DNA from: Akebia trifoliata
Taxonomy: Eukaryota; Streptophyta; Magnoliopsida; Ranunculales; Lardizabalaceae
Length of the DNA: 64,000 nucleotides
Assembly (NCBI GenBank): GCA_017979445.1
Contig: CM030719.1
Coordinates: 1,335,217 to 1,399,216, forward strand
Direction of reading: 5' to 3'
The first letter of the stretch is position 1, and each line of letters opens with the position of its first letter. This document shows positions 23,220 to 34,573 of the stretch, in pieces. The notes beneath the pieces were generated by a model. The model worked only from the letters and a program-made list of their open reading frames with translations, was not told the origin of the DNA and did no database searches. Made by a program: the position numbers and the translations under genes.

Positions 23220-25277
23220 ATGGAGAATCATTCATCTTTGAATGTAACATCCAATGATCACAACTATTCTTCTCCAATTCCTTTGATTGGCTTATATACA
23301 GCTGCTGCCACCTTGGTATGTTTTCTATTTATGAATTTTGATCTGTTTCATGGACTACGTTGTAGGAAGCCATGGATACCTTGTCGATTTTTCTCACTTA
23401 ATTCCCTTACGCTCACCCTTCTTGCCATAGCTACCAAACTCCCAGTAGATCTCACGACATCAATGCCTTCTGCTCATGATCAAATATCTAAACTTACTGG
23501 CACTGTCTTAATATGTATCTCCATGGGTTTTTTCTTTCCTTCACTTGGAGCTCAGAGTCCTTATGAACGCCTTTCCAATATGGCCTCCCTGACCATCTTT
23601 GTAATAGCCGTTATTGTCAATATTAGTATACAAATGGCCACTAGGGTGATCTTCGCGTTCATTGTAGAACATGTGATTATCTTGTCTTTTATGGCGCTTT
23701 TGCTAATTTCATTATGGGATTCTACTTTTAGACTTCATTTAGATTCTGATGTTTTCCTTGATGATATAAAAGAACAACTTGAAAAGGGTACTGGCCCTCA
23801 AAGTTCAGAGAACCAGTGTATGAGTCATCGAATTAAGTTGTTTTACATGTCTAGTTATGGAAACAACCCTCAATTGTTTCTCACTGATTCCGCACCTGGT
23901 ATGACTATGTGCATAATATCCACAATTTGCACGGTGGTTCTGTTACAAGCTGCGATTAGATCCCTTGTTCTTAACAATAAGATGGAGTTTGGTTATGGAG
24001 TTTCAGATTATAAATGGTCAATATGGACGGTGGTTGTCACTCAGTTTCTTACCATCACAGTAGGTTATATAGCAATTGGCATTAGATGGCATACTGTGGT
24101 GAGCAACACTGACTTCGACGAAACAGATGAATTTAGAGGACCAAATAAACACTTACTCCGTATTATATCTATGTTAAAACGCTTAAGATTTACTTCGAGT
24201 TTCAAATTTTGCATTACTGTTTGGTGTTTAGAGAACATATTTGTAAGTTTATTGCCAGTTCTCTTGACTTCCTTGGCAACATGTGTGATGAGAGGCATTA
24301 AAAAATGTTTTATTAAACAAAGAAATGATGAGACCACAGATTTAGTGAGAGAACAACTATATTTGCATAAGACAGCATTGACTAGGTGGATACAGAAGAA
24401 AATTGAAGAGGATATGAAGAGGTTGATGGAGAAATATAAAGTCGATCTTCCAACTCATATGCTTCAACTCTTTTGCAAAACAACCCCATCTCAAGAGTCC
24501 CTTTCTAACAAGCTTCCAGTTTCATCAGAGAATCGAATATCTTGTCTTTCAGTTGTGCTCCTTGTAAGAATGGCTATTGTTTCATTTCCGGATTCCCTCA
24601 GTTCTTCTCTTGTTCACACTTTAGATGAGGCCTTCGAAATCATTTATTTCATCGACAAGAAAATGAATACTGCAAATCTCCATAACACAGTTAAATGGAC
24701 GATGGCAAAATATATGTTCAAGTATAACAAACGCATTAAATCGTCAGTAAAGAAACATTGTTCTGAAGTTGTTATGAGATCTATGGCTGGAGGGTTTCAA
24801 TCTCAATCTCAACTGGACTTAGATGATAAACTTGGGATTATTGAAGAAATGCCATTGGAACCAGATATGATAAATTTTGTTGTACGTGATGATGTACATG
24901 CCATCAATGAATTTATCATCAAGTGCCAACCGTGTGCATCAATCAACGAGTTATACGGTCACATCGAACAACTATTTGTGGACATGTTACACTTTTTCTT
25001 CTCTCAACTCTCACATGCCATACTCAAGCATATTCTTGAGAGCCCCAATGAACAAAGCGAAGAAAGAGCAAGTTTTGCCTTGAAATTACTAAGCAAGGTT
25101 GCACCATTTGAGGACAAAGTTCATTGGTCATTTCCTAACGGAACTGGTATCACTAGCTTGATAACCCCTCATGGTCAATCCAGAGATGCTCACCGTATTG
25201 AACAATTGGAAAGCATTGCAGCCACTCATGTTGCTCTTCAAGTATCTGAAGATTGTGAAATTCAAGAGCATGCTTGA
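23220..25277 (+). CDS. Copy B: intact multi-pass membrane protein of uncharacterised plant family
   Basis: 685 residues in one exon. ATG 23220 is chosen because the longer reading begins with a TTG at 23163. About eight hydrophobic stretches fill the first 390 residues: near residues 20-40, 58-80, 95-115, 128-180 (two), 230-255, 275-300 and 335-370. Between them are the conserved pattern KLPVDLTTSM and a PSLGAQ loop. The C-terminal half is soluble and mostly helical, with a KHCSEVVMRSMAGGF block, and ends at TGA 25275. Similar proteins occur in many plants without known function. No localisation signal other than the membrane segments is visible. Copies A and C are broken, so this is the only one here that could work. 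Confidence 0.88.
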   Translation: MENHSSLNVTSNDHNYSSPIPLIGLYTAAATLVCFLFMNFDLFHGLRCRKPWIPCRFFSLNSLTLTLLAIATKLPVDLTTSMPSAHDQISKLTGTVLICISMGFFFPSLGAQSPYERLSNMASLTIFVIAVIVNISIQMATRVIFAFIVEHVIILSFMALLLISLWDSTFRLHLDSDVFLDDIKEQLEKGTGPQSSENQCMSHRIKLFYMSSYGNNPQLFLTDSAPGMTMCIISTICTVVLLQAAIRSLVLNNKMEFGYGVSDYKWSIWTVVVTQFLTITVGYIAIGIRWHTVVSNTDFDETDEFRGPNKHLLRIISMLKRLRFTSSFKFCITVWCLENIFVSLLPVLLTSLATCVMRGIKKCFIKQRNDETTDLVREQLYLHKTALTRWIQKKIEEDMKRLMEKYKVDLPTHMLQLFCKTTPSQESLSNKLPVSSENRISCLSVVLLVRMAIVSFPDSLSSSLVHTLDEAFEIIYFIDKKMNTANLHNTVKWTMAKYMFKYNKRIKSSVKKHCSEVVMRSMAGGFQSQSQLDLDDKLGIIEEMPLEPDMINFVVRDDVHAINEFIIKCQPCASINELYGHIEQLFVDMLHFFFSQLSHAILKHILESPNEQSEERASFALKLLSKVAPFEDKVHWSFPNGTGITSLITPHGQSRDAHRIEQLESIAATHVALQVSEDCEIQEHA

Positions 25278-26460
25278 ACTTCACAGGGATTCCAAAGGCA
25301 ATAAAGGTATATCGATCTCTTTTTTTTCTACATTTAAGTAAAAATAATAATAGATTTTTCTCATTGTTTTATTAGCTTTAGCCATAGTTGAGAATCGAGA
25401 TCGCTTTTGCTTTAGTCAGACTACTCTTCGTCCATCTTTTTTTTTTTTTTTTTTTTTTTCAGAATTGAGATACCCGTAGAACATCATATTTAACCAGAGT
25501 TGACATGGCGAGTGGATCCTCTGTAGCTCTTGTTCTACAGCTCATAGAACATCATATTTCACAAAACAAAACAACTCAGTAATCTTGTAATCATGGTTTA
25601 GATCAGATTTGAAAAAAAAAAAAGCAAAAAAGTTCTCTCTAGTCAATAAACTTTTAAATTTAAGCTACAAGAGGATCCGCTCCCATTGACATGCCCTTGA
25701 GCTCAATCTCTTCTTGAAGGCCAACTATTTAGACAATCCAATTCATGTTTTGGTAAATATTGGAAAAAGCCCCCCAAGTTTCAAATTAATGTATCATATG
25801 TACTGGAATGTATAGTTAATACAACGAAATCGTTATATTATAACTTGTAATTTGGAATTGTGGATTATCTCTTGTTTAGGGTTCACTACTTACTGACGTT
25901 TTACATCAACAGATGAGGAAGTGGTGGAAGCCATGGATTTGGAGTAGAAGATGCAATGATGTGACAAAGACCATAGTTATATTTCAATATTTTGTGTTTG
26001 TAATAGAGGATCTGTTGTTGTTTAAAGATCTTGTAATTCTCTATTTTAACGAATGAAAGGCTTCTTTGATTGTGAATTACTACTAAACGATACATCTAGA
26101 ATCATTCAAATAAGGAATCAAGGTACAAGCTGTTATTATTTCAATTCAAAGCTACGAGTGCTGATTTTGTAATAACTCAAATACTCACCGACGTGGCACT
26201 TGCAAAGAACCGTATATCTGAAGGAAAATTTTCCCCTAGCAAGAATTTATCGACAAGTAAAGGTTGTTGTTAATGAATGAGCATTCGATATATAACTAGA
26301 TCTCGTTGGCATTATAAAATCAAGAGAAGTCGGCATTTACCAAAGAGCAAGGAATGCATTCAAATTGATGAATGCATTAACTACTTAACATAGGATGATG
26401 ACCAATTTTTTTAAGATATGCTTTGGGACACTATGGAGGTCTATGCCGATGATTTTCACA
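25278..26460. other. Downstream flank of copy B
   Basis: Non-coding and diverged from 16272-17640 and 58458-59870, but clearly related. It contains a poly-T run near 25438-25459 and repeats of the spacer phrase GCTAGATCTCGTTGG or a variant near 26290. Two AATGAATGAAAGG-like possible poly(A) contexts lie near 26040-26060. Confidence 0.65.
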
Positions 26461-26830
26461 TTTGAAAGAGGTGCAATATTTGCCAAAAAAATGTCACTCA
26501 CTAGTAAGAAACTAAATTTATTTTGCTTGATTTACCATTTTTCTTAGTGTTTTTCTATTTAAAAATAGAGGGGTAAAATGTAATTTTCACACATTTTTTA
26601 GGATCGGAGTGGTGATCTACGTGATCTCCGGTCACCGATGATAACTCTGGTATTTTATCTCCGATGAAGGTGGTCGTGGCAACAAGTACGGATGGCTTGA
26701 ACAAGGCCCTATATTTAATGAAATTTCTTTTTTCTAAATAAAACAAAAATAGGGATAATCTGACTACCCCATGTGGCATACTCAATCGAAGTAATATATT
26801 AAAATTAGAAATATATATATATATATATAT
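26461..26830. other. Intergenic, no feature seen
   Basis: The sequence shows no ORF with family similarity. It ends in a short (AT)n run (26811-26830) where the following MITE is inserted. Confidence 0.5.
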
Positions 26831-27183
26831 GGGAAGCATTCAGAGGCCCTAAAGAGAGGTAAACATTGTGCCAAACATTTTTGAAAATAGGGGTTAGAAG
26901 TTTCAAAATAGGCTGACTTTTTGTGAGAATGATCTTTATAGTGAAGAGATCATCTTCACCAAAAATCAGCTCATTCTGAAACTTCTAACCCTTGTTTACA
27001 AGTTGAAGAATTGTGGACCGTCCGATTTTTATAAATCACTTTTGATGAGGTTAGAAGTTTCGGAATGGGCTGATGCAGAGATCATCCTCACAAAAAATTA
27101 GACCATTTTGAAACCTCTAACCCATACATTGAAAAATGTTTAGCACAATGTTTGGCTCTCTTTAGGGCCTCCCAACGCCACCC
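26831..27183. mobile_element. MITE-like foldback element, 353 bp
   Basis: The ends fold back on each other over more than 60 bp, sharing GAGGCCCTAAAGAGAG, AAACATTGTG and AAACATTTTT. The inner part contains GGTTAGAAGTTT and GGGCTGA with GATCATC blocks in both orientations. It is flanked by TA-rich repeats on both sides, so an exact duplication cannot be read. It is related to the element at 61196-61438. Confidence 0.8.
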
Positions 27184-27828
27184 TATATATATAGAATTTC
27201 TGGACTCTTTCATGAATCAATGAAAAAATGCATAAACATTAAAGATTTTGGTGACATTTTCTATTTTCTTTAAATCTACAAAGTCTTAAATTTCATTTCA
27301 TGGAGAAATCCGAATAAAAATATTTTTTTTTATAATTTAATAACTAGTCCATGAGGACCGATGGTTCGTACGGTTGAACCATTGGTTCGTTCCGGTGCGT
27401 CTGAATTTTGACATTGCTTTAAACTCTTTAGAGCCAACTCACCCAAGTAAACTTTGAAGTAGCCAACCTACATCAATTTTTTGTGAAATCCTTGTCTTTG
27501 ATTAATGTGTGCCACAAAATTAACCCTATGCCTCTAAATATTTAGACCAATGATAAATTGATTCACTAAGACACTCTTAATGTGGCATATGTGCACATAA
27601 CAATAGAAAATTGAAGATTCTATCACCGTCAACCTTCAAATATCAAGAACAAAATATGATTTTTTGTGGAGAAGAATAGATTTCCGTAGAAAAATAATCG
27701 ATGGTTAACAATGCATTAAAAGATAATTGATTGGAGAAGAGGTTGAATACATAAGTGAAAAACAGGTGCCTTCTTGATGTTAAGTTTGAAAAGGACATAT
27801 TTTCTAGGTAAAAAATAAGAAGATTTTG
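27184..27828. other. Intergenic, no feature seen
   Basis: Only short chance ORFs; no repeat of the neighbouring families was recognised. Confidence 0.5.
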
Positions 27829-28142
27829 GCTTGAGGTTGAAGACAAGGCCACTTACATCATCTTCTTTTTGTTTGTGACAAGACCTAGGTCAAGGGGAAT
27901 GACATCAGTTTTAAAAATAAGGACTAATCTTTAATATTGACAAAATTGTGAGGGCATGTCTGAAACTAATCTCCCCACTATTTATTTATTTATTTTCTTC
28001 TAAATCAAATATAAAATGAAACATTAGGTTCGTTGAGTGGGCAGGAAGGTTCATAAGACGCGTTATTGACTTTTATTAAATAGAAATTTATATAAAATGA
28101 ATAGTCATTTTTATATGTGTAACAAGAATAAGACGACTTGAT
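27829..28142 (+). other. 5' flank of copy C, separated from its gene body
   Basis: This aligns with 22978-23195 upstream of copy B, ending at AAGACGACTTG. An internal extra segment (about 27945-28000) is absent from B. The gene body that should follow resumes only at 49553, where homology to B starts at 23367, so about 170 bp of coding DNA are missing. I infer that it belongs to copy C. Confidence 0.7.
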
Positions 28143-29867
28143 TTTTTTCTTTTTCTTTTTTGTGGCATAGTGGCATTGTCTTGATATTCTCTAAATTAAG
28201 TCTAGAGACTAGTTATCACTAAAAGGGGATTAAAGGGAGATATGAATGGAAAACAAGAAAAAATGGCCTCCAAGAACAATCCCAAGACGAGTTTTCTTCA
28301 AGAACGGGGATTTGATGTAGAATATCAACAATTTTAAGTAGTTTCTAATTCTAGTAGGATGTATTTCTATTTTCTAACTTCTAATGGGATTTTTATTTCG
28401 TAGTCACTTTAGGAAGTTTCTACTTTTTCTAGTTTCTAATTTGTTTTAGGATAGATGAATTATTTTATGGCTGTAGGACTTAGATAGAGAAGGGGGCATA
28501 AATTCAATCCATAGAGATTTAGAGTGAGAGTTGAGAAGATGAAAACCCTTGATTGAGCAAAGAAAAGTGGTGCCATTCTATTTTATATGTTATGTCCGAA
28601 GGATTAGAAACAGTAAAATTCTGGAAACCTAGTTTTCCAACACAAATTAAACTGATTTATTTTTTTATCTAATTTTTATTTATACTATTGGCACCCCAAC
28701 TTTTAATTATGAAAGCCAACATTTTCATTCAAACCGATATCTATAAACCCAAAAAATTTGGTGCATTTCCATCCTGTTAAAAAATTAGACTTTAGAAATC
28801 TATTTTTATAAAAATAGATGTATGTTTAAAAAATCAAGGTTTTGTCTAAAGCAATTTCTGTACTAGTGTTATATTATTATTAGAAGTGTTTAAATTGAGT
28901 TATAATAGGTTCAAAAAGTTAGCCTAATATTATATATAGATTATAAAATGATTTTTAAGTATTTTAAAAAATTTCTAAATTGTTATGATGAAGTCAATCT
29001 ATATAAGGTGCTTCAAACTGAAATTTCTTTCGAATCTATTGATTCACACACAGGGCTGGCTCAAGCATAAGGCAACTTAGACCCCCCCCCCCCCCCAATT
29101 TCTCTCTTAATAACCTGCATTACTGAAATTCCTTACATTTAAAAAAATAAAATAAAATAAACACTCCACGTTCTAAATTTGAAGTTTCAATCGATTGAAG
29201 ATTCAAACTAATTTATTTCAAATCTCTCTCTCTCTCTCTCTCTTTCTCTTTTCTAACATCTATTTTCAAGATCTAGGGTTTTACCTCAATCAAATCCAAT
29301 TCTTCTTAAAGAAGTTAACATGGAAAACGAAGCTACAAGGTTGATTGTAGAGACGAATCTCACTAGTACTAACTATGAAGCTACAAAAATCAAATAAAAA
29401 ACCCTAACATAATGTATTCCTCAAGAGATTTGAATCTCTAAAGAAGGTGATGGAAAAAAAGAAGAGATTTGAGGTCGAAATCACTAAGAGATTTGGATCT
29501 CTAAAAAATATGAAAAAAAGAAGAATTGGATCATGTGTGCATGATATTTGGGGTATTGATCATCGAGGATGATACACCTAAGATGTATCATGTATTATTT
29601 CACAAATAGAATTCGTCAACAATTTGGGTAGGCTTTACTCATATATTCAAACTAGTGTGTTTCTGATTTCCTACAACCCAAATGTAATTTTAGTGTGTAA
29701 TTGTTGCCAGATTTGTCGAGGTCGATTCCTTTTCCAATTGGTTGTTTTCTTAGCCTGCCCCCTGCCGAGTAGTCACAGGGCTCGTCAATGGGGTCAGGGC
29801 AGAGAGAGAACCTTCCTCCCCTCTTCTCCATGGGTGGTAAGCCCCAAGGTGGGGGGGTAGGTCAGTT
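28143..29867. other. Unassigned repeat-like DNA, possible retroelement end
   Basis: No gene. A stretch from about 28313 (TGATGTAGAATATC) to 28625, with GTAGTTTCTAATTCTAG-like phrases and ATAGAGAAGGGGGCATAAAT, looks like part of an LTR, but I see no partner. A poly-C run (about 29082-29096) and a (TC)n run (about 29225-29244) are present. The left end of T2 should lie somewhere here or have been lost. Confidence 0.4.
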
Positions 29868-30552
29868 ACTGATCACGACTCTGCACTCTCTAACCCAGCG
29901 GTGGCGCTCGCCATCTTTGAGTCTTCAGTCCTTCTGAGGGACTTGGCAATTACGAACCGGGGCTTTGCCGAGGACCTAACAAAATTCTATAATGATGCAT
30001 TCCAGGCTCTGACTGCTATAAGTCTCTTTCCTTTCTTCTTCTGACTTCTTAATTAACATACTTGTTACTTTGCGGACTTTAACACTTGCTCTCCTTCTTC
30101 AGATGCAACATGTCGTGGCAAAACTCGGTCAATCCTGGGATGCGATGTTGACCAACCTTCACATTGCAGAAGGTCGGGTAAATAAGCTCTAAATCAAGAG
30201 GGATGTTGCTACATCAAATTCCCTAAAGCTCCAAGCAAGCTTAGATAGCGCACTGTCCGAGCTGGTGCAAAATAAAGATCATCTAGCACTGGCTGAGGGG
30301 GAAGTTGCCTCCCTCAAGGAGCTTCTCGAGGCCAAGGACTTGGAGAAGGAAAAGGCGCTCGAAGCGCAGCTTGCTTCCCTCCAGGCTCAACTTGATGCCT
30401 CGGAGGTGGCTTGGGAAAAACATACAACAAGCTCAAGGCCAAGCTGAAGAAGGCTGAAGCCACGGAGAAAGACACTATTGCCTCTTCCGAGCAAGCGACC
30501 AATCAAACGACCGAGCAAACCCCCGATGAGACTAACTCTACCTACGCTTAGT
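29868..30552 (+). pseudogene. Coiled-coil ORF remnant, antisense to T2 pol
   Basis: A spliced reading is likely. Exon 1 ends near 30021 with the pattern NPAVALAIFESSVLLRDLAI, and an 81-bp intron with GT and a pyrimidine-rich AG end (30022-30102) follows. Exon 2 starts MQHVVAKLGQSW. A TAA near 30189 interrupts it, and from 30265 it becomes a heptad-rich coiled coil (ALAEGEVASLKELLEAKDLE). Such coiled-coil proteins, often labelled putative gypsy-type transposon proteins, occur as extra ORFs between pol and the 3' LTR in Tat elements, sometimes in antisense. The position beyond T2 integrase and the opposite strand fit this. Confidence 0.55.
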
Positions 30553-30969
30553 CCTTATTTTTCTCTTTTTATTTTCAACCTTGTAATTTCTATATCTTTT
30601 GTTATGTACAGTTACCGTTTTGGTGTGTAATCAAATTTCTCTAGTAATGAAAGAGGGTGTTTTGAGAATTGCGCTTTTGTACTTATCTTTCTGTTTCCAG
30701 CTCTCGAGGCAAGTGTAGGTGTTTATAAAAAAAATGTCTCACAAGGAGTTAAACAAGTGGACTTAATCTGAATACCCGGCTTATCCACTTCAATGCATTT
30801 AATAAAGTACATATGCCCCAACTTAATTACTTTAACTCCTCTAATAAAGTTAACTACTCCGACACAATCATTTTATCTCATCTAATAATGTTTAAATACC
30901 TTGGCTTAAAGTTTCCTTGTGCTTGGTTAGGAGGGCTCTTGCTCCCTGAGCATGTAACTTTGAAAGTTT

Positions 30970-31215
30970 TTTTTGTAAGAATATTATAACACCGACTTTT
31001 CAAGCTCTCTTGCCTTTTGTAATAGGCATCTGCAAAGGGCCCAAACTTTCCGCCATGCTAACCCCTTGGTTGGGCTTGGCACCAATGAAAGGCCAAGGCT
31101 TTTCGTTATACCAACCCCTCGGTTGAGCTCGGTACTAGTAAAGGACCAAGACTTTCCGCTACACCAACTCATCGGTTAAACTTAGCACCAGTGAAGAGCC
31201 AAGGCTTTGTGTGAA
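30970..31215 (-). repeat. T2 post-pol tandem repeat, three to four degenerate units of about 60 bp
   Basis: Units share CCAAGGCTTT(T)CG, TACCAACCCCTCGGTTGAG and CTCGGTACTAGTAAAGG or variants. They lie just after the integrase end on the minus strand, the place where Tat elements have tandem repeats. Confidence 0.7.
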
Positions 31216-31221
31216 TGTCAA

Positions 31222-32480
31222 AATGCAATAAGGCTCAAAGATAGATGTTTTATTGATAAAATTTCTTGAGGTTGAAAGAATTCCATGGTGCCGTGATTAC
31301 ATTTCCAACTTTTGTTTTCAAATAATACACACCTGCTTCCCCGACTTTATTAACGATGTACGGCCCTTCCTAGTTAGCGCCAAGCTTCCCACTGTTAAGT
31401 TTCTCGGTGTTGAAAAACACTTTCCTCAAAACCATGTCCCCAACCTTGAACTCTCTTCTCCGTACCTTTTTGTCATAAGATCTCTTTAGATATTGGTGAT
31501 ATCGTGCCAGTCTCTCTACCACTCTCTCTTTCAAGTTTCATCTAACTAATCTAGGTTCCATGCTATCATTTCTTCATTGAGATTTGTTTCTACGGCCTAC
31601 GTCCTGGTGGTGGAAACTTGTACCTCTGTAGGAATGACTGCCTCTATCCCACAAGCTAGTGTAAATGGCGTGAACCCTATTGTCATTCTGGGCGTCGTTC
31701 GATATGCTCACAGTACGCTATGCAGCTCTTCTACCCATTTTCCTTTATGCTCAACTAATATCTTTTTCAAATTGTCTTATTAAAAGCTTCTGTCTATCCA
31801 TTGCCCTGAGATACCTCGGAGACGATTGTAGTAAACGGATCACGTACTCTCTACAGTACGATTGCACCCAACTTCCTTTGAATTGTGTCCCATTTTCGAA
31901 AATTAACACATAAGGGATCCCAGAGCATGTTATGATGTGCTCCCACGTGAACTTGATAACTTCTTCCTCCCTGATATGAGTAAGGGGAATAACCTCCACC
32001 AACTTGGTGAAGTAATCCATAGCCGCCAGGATAAGCAACTTACCCCCTTTTTCCCAGGGTAAAGGTCCTACAATGTCCATTCCCCAAATAGAGAAAGGCC
32101 AAGGGGACTTCATCGGGTGAAGCTCATTAGCAGGTTGGAGATTCAAGCGTGCGTACTTTTGACACCTATTGAACCCCCTGGCGTACCTCTTGCAATCATC
32201 TTGCATCCTTGGCCAGAAATGGCCCTAAGTTATTACCATGTTTGCCAACGACCGTCCTCCCGAATGATTTCCGTATATCCCTTCATGTACTTCGGCCATT
32301 ACAAGCTTAGCCTCTTCTGGATGCAGTCATTTCAATAGCGGTCCTCCAAATGACATTCTATATAGCTCCCCTTCAACGAGCATGTACCTCTTGACCTGAT
32401 AAAAAAGATTTCCGACTTCTTTCTTACTTAGGAGGAGGACCTTCGCTTGGAGGTATTCCACGTACTTATATATCTACCCT
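31222..32480 (-). pseudogene. T2 integrase, heavily decayed
   Basis: The best stretch (32206-31751) holds SPWPFSIWGMDIVGPLP with the first catalytic Asp, then AAMDYFTK. The second catalytic motif reads FENGTQF where the family has SDNG, so the Asp is lost. The motif around the catalytic Glu is also missing. The C-terminal part continues in broken frames to about 31222 with patterns like TYR and TPF usual for this domain. A zinc-binding region precedes near 32420-32160 with CKRYARGFNRCQKYA. It is non-functional. Confidence 0.82.
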
Positions 32481-32533
32481 AGATCATGGCCTACTTGCAT
32501 ACACTCTTCCTCCTAACAGTCGATGCATGCTCT

Positions 32534-33330
32534 CTACTGGTACTCCACAAGTATAGCTCGACTCTCCGAATCTCCAAGTATGGAGGCAATGAATGCTAAC
32601 GAATCCACATGCCTGTTTTCATCCCTCAGGATTCTTCTTATTCTCACCTCGGTGAACCATGCTAACACTCTTTTTATAGCTACCAAGTACTTCGTCATTC
32701 GCCCATTTTTTGCCTCATATTCTCCGTTGCACTGATTCGTGACTAGCTGAGAGTTAGTAAATACCACAAGCCTGCCGATCTTAAGGTCTTTGGCCATTTT
32801 GAGTCCGCTTATAATGGCTTCGTATTCCACCTCATTGTTGGAAGCCCCATACCCGAGTTTTAGTACTTTTTCAAGTCTATCATTGCTCAGGGTCACCAAT
32901 ACTATCCCAAATCCTAACCCAGAGTAATTTGATGACCTATCGACGAATATCCTCCAACCTACCTGTCTACTCCAAGCGTCTACCTCCTCAATTATTCCAT
33001 CTTCCTCTTCCTTTTCCTTTTAGGCGTTATCTTCAATCAGGAAGTCCGCTAGGAAATCAGTTAGTACTTGTCCTTTCAAAGATGTTCGTGCCTTGAACTG
33101 CAAGTCATACTCCCCCAGAGTCACTGTCCATTTTGCCATCCTCCTGGATTTATCCGACCTACACATCATATTTTTCAACGGGTGGTCGGTCACTATCCAG
33201 ATTCTGTGTAACAAGAAGTAAGGCTAGAGCTTGTGTGCTGAGTAGACCAAGGATAGGCCGACCTTCTCTATTTTCGTGTACCTGACCTCTGATTGGCTGA
33301 GCGTTTTGCTAAAGTAATAGATAGGGTATT
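32534..33330 (-). pseudogene. T2 tandem RNase H domains
   Basis: The first, Ty3-type RNase H ends with the phrase LTDFLADFLIE (about 33050). The second, Tat-type RNase H (about 32960-32534) shows ASNNEVEYEAIISGLKMA, then FTNSQLV where the family usually has a GDSQLV-like motif (Asp replaced by Asn), and ENRHVDSLA at the final acidic position. The substitutions and stops make it inactive. The domain pair confirms a Tat-lineage element. Confidence 0.82.
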
Positions 33331-34330
33331 CTCGATTGAGGTCTACCTTGAAGAGTACCGAGCTTATGGACAAAGCAGTGGCAAATAAATAAATTCCCAA
33401 CTCTTCCCTATATTCTGGTGTGTTGAGGATAGGCGATTACCCCAAGTACTTCTTCAGGTCAAGGAAGGCTGTTTTGCATTCTTCATTCCATGCAAATCCC
33501 TTTCCCTTCTTTAGTAGGTTAAACAACGATCGATACCTGTCTGAGACCCGAGAGATGAATCTGTTTAAAGCTGCAACTCTTCCTGCTAGAGTTCACTCAT
33601 TTTTTTGGTTCTTTGGACTCGACATCTCGATCAAGGATCAAATTTGGTCGGGATAGGCCTTCCTCAATACCCTTCCTGGTGATGATATGACCGAAGAACT
33701 TCCCTGAAGATACACCGAACATGCATTTATTTGGATTTAGCTTAATCTGATTGCCCCTTTAACTGCTCGAACATCTCCTCGAGGTCCTTTAGGTGATCAT
33801 CTGCTCTCTTACTTTTCACTAGCAGGTCATCGATGTATACCTCAACCGTCTTCCCGATCATATCTTCAAACATTTTTGTCATGAGCCTCTAATAGGTTGT
33901 CCCGGCATTCTTTAGACCAAATGGCGTAACTTTAAAGCAAAACAACCCTTGCTCTGTTATAAATGACATTTTTTCTTGGTATTATGCTAATAAAGGGATC
34001 TGATTGTAGCCCTAGTATCTATCCATAAACGACATCCTCTTGTGCCTCGTTGTAGCATCAACCAGCCTATCAATTCTCGGTAGTGGGAAACTGTCTTTTG
34101 GGCAGGCCTTGTTGAGATTAGTGAAATCGATGTATACTCTGACATTTCCATCCATTTTTGGTACTGCAACTATATTCCTTATCCACTCAAGGTATTTGAT
34201 TTCCCTGATGAATTCCGTCCTTAAGAGTTTGTTAATCTCCTCGTTCACCCCCTATCTCAACCATGGTGATAATCTCCTTGGCTTCTGTCGAACTGGTTGA
34301 AATTTTTTATCAACATTTAATCGATGACAA
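33331..34330 (-). pseudogene. T2 reverse transcriptase
   Basis: Minus-strand blocks in order are WIRNIVAVPKMDGNVRVYID (about 34185-34125), NKACPKDSFPLPRID (about 34120-34070), PFGLKNAGTTY (about 33925) and the catalytic YIDD (33826-33840 region). Several stops lie between the blocks, including one just before the GYNQI motif. It is clearly a Ty3/gypsy polymerase and closely similar in order to T1. Confidence 0.88.
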
Positions 34331-34573
34331 CCAACTGAGGAATTTATCCCCCAGCATGTCGTCGAAAGACCATATGAACACGTCTTTGTTTGCTTTTAAC
34401 AATTGCACCAGCATATCTCCTTCTTATTCTAGTAGTGTTGTCCCGATACTGATAAGTTGCTCCCCAGTAGCTCCGAGGTCCACCTCTTCCACTACTATTG
34501 CACGTTCCCCTCGTGGTTCGTTTTATAATTACTATAATTGCTTCTCCTCGACAGGTGGAGCCTTCCACTTTTT

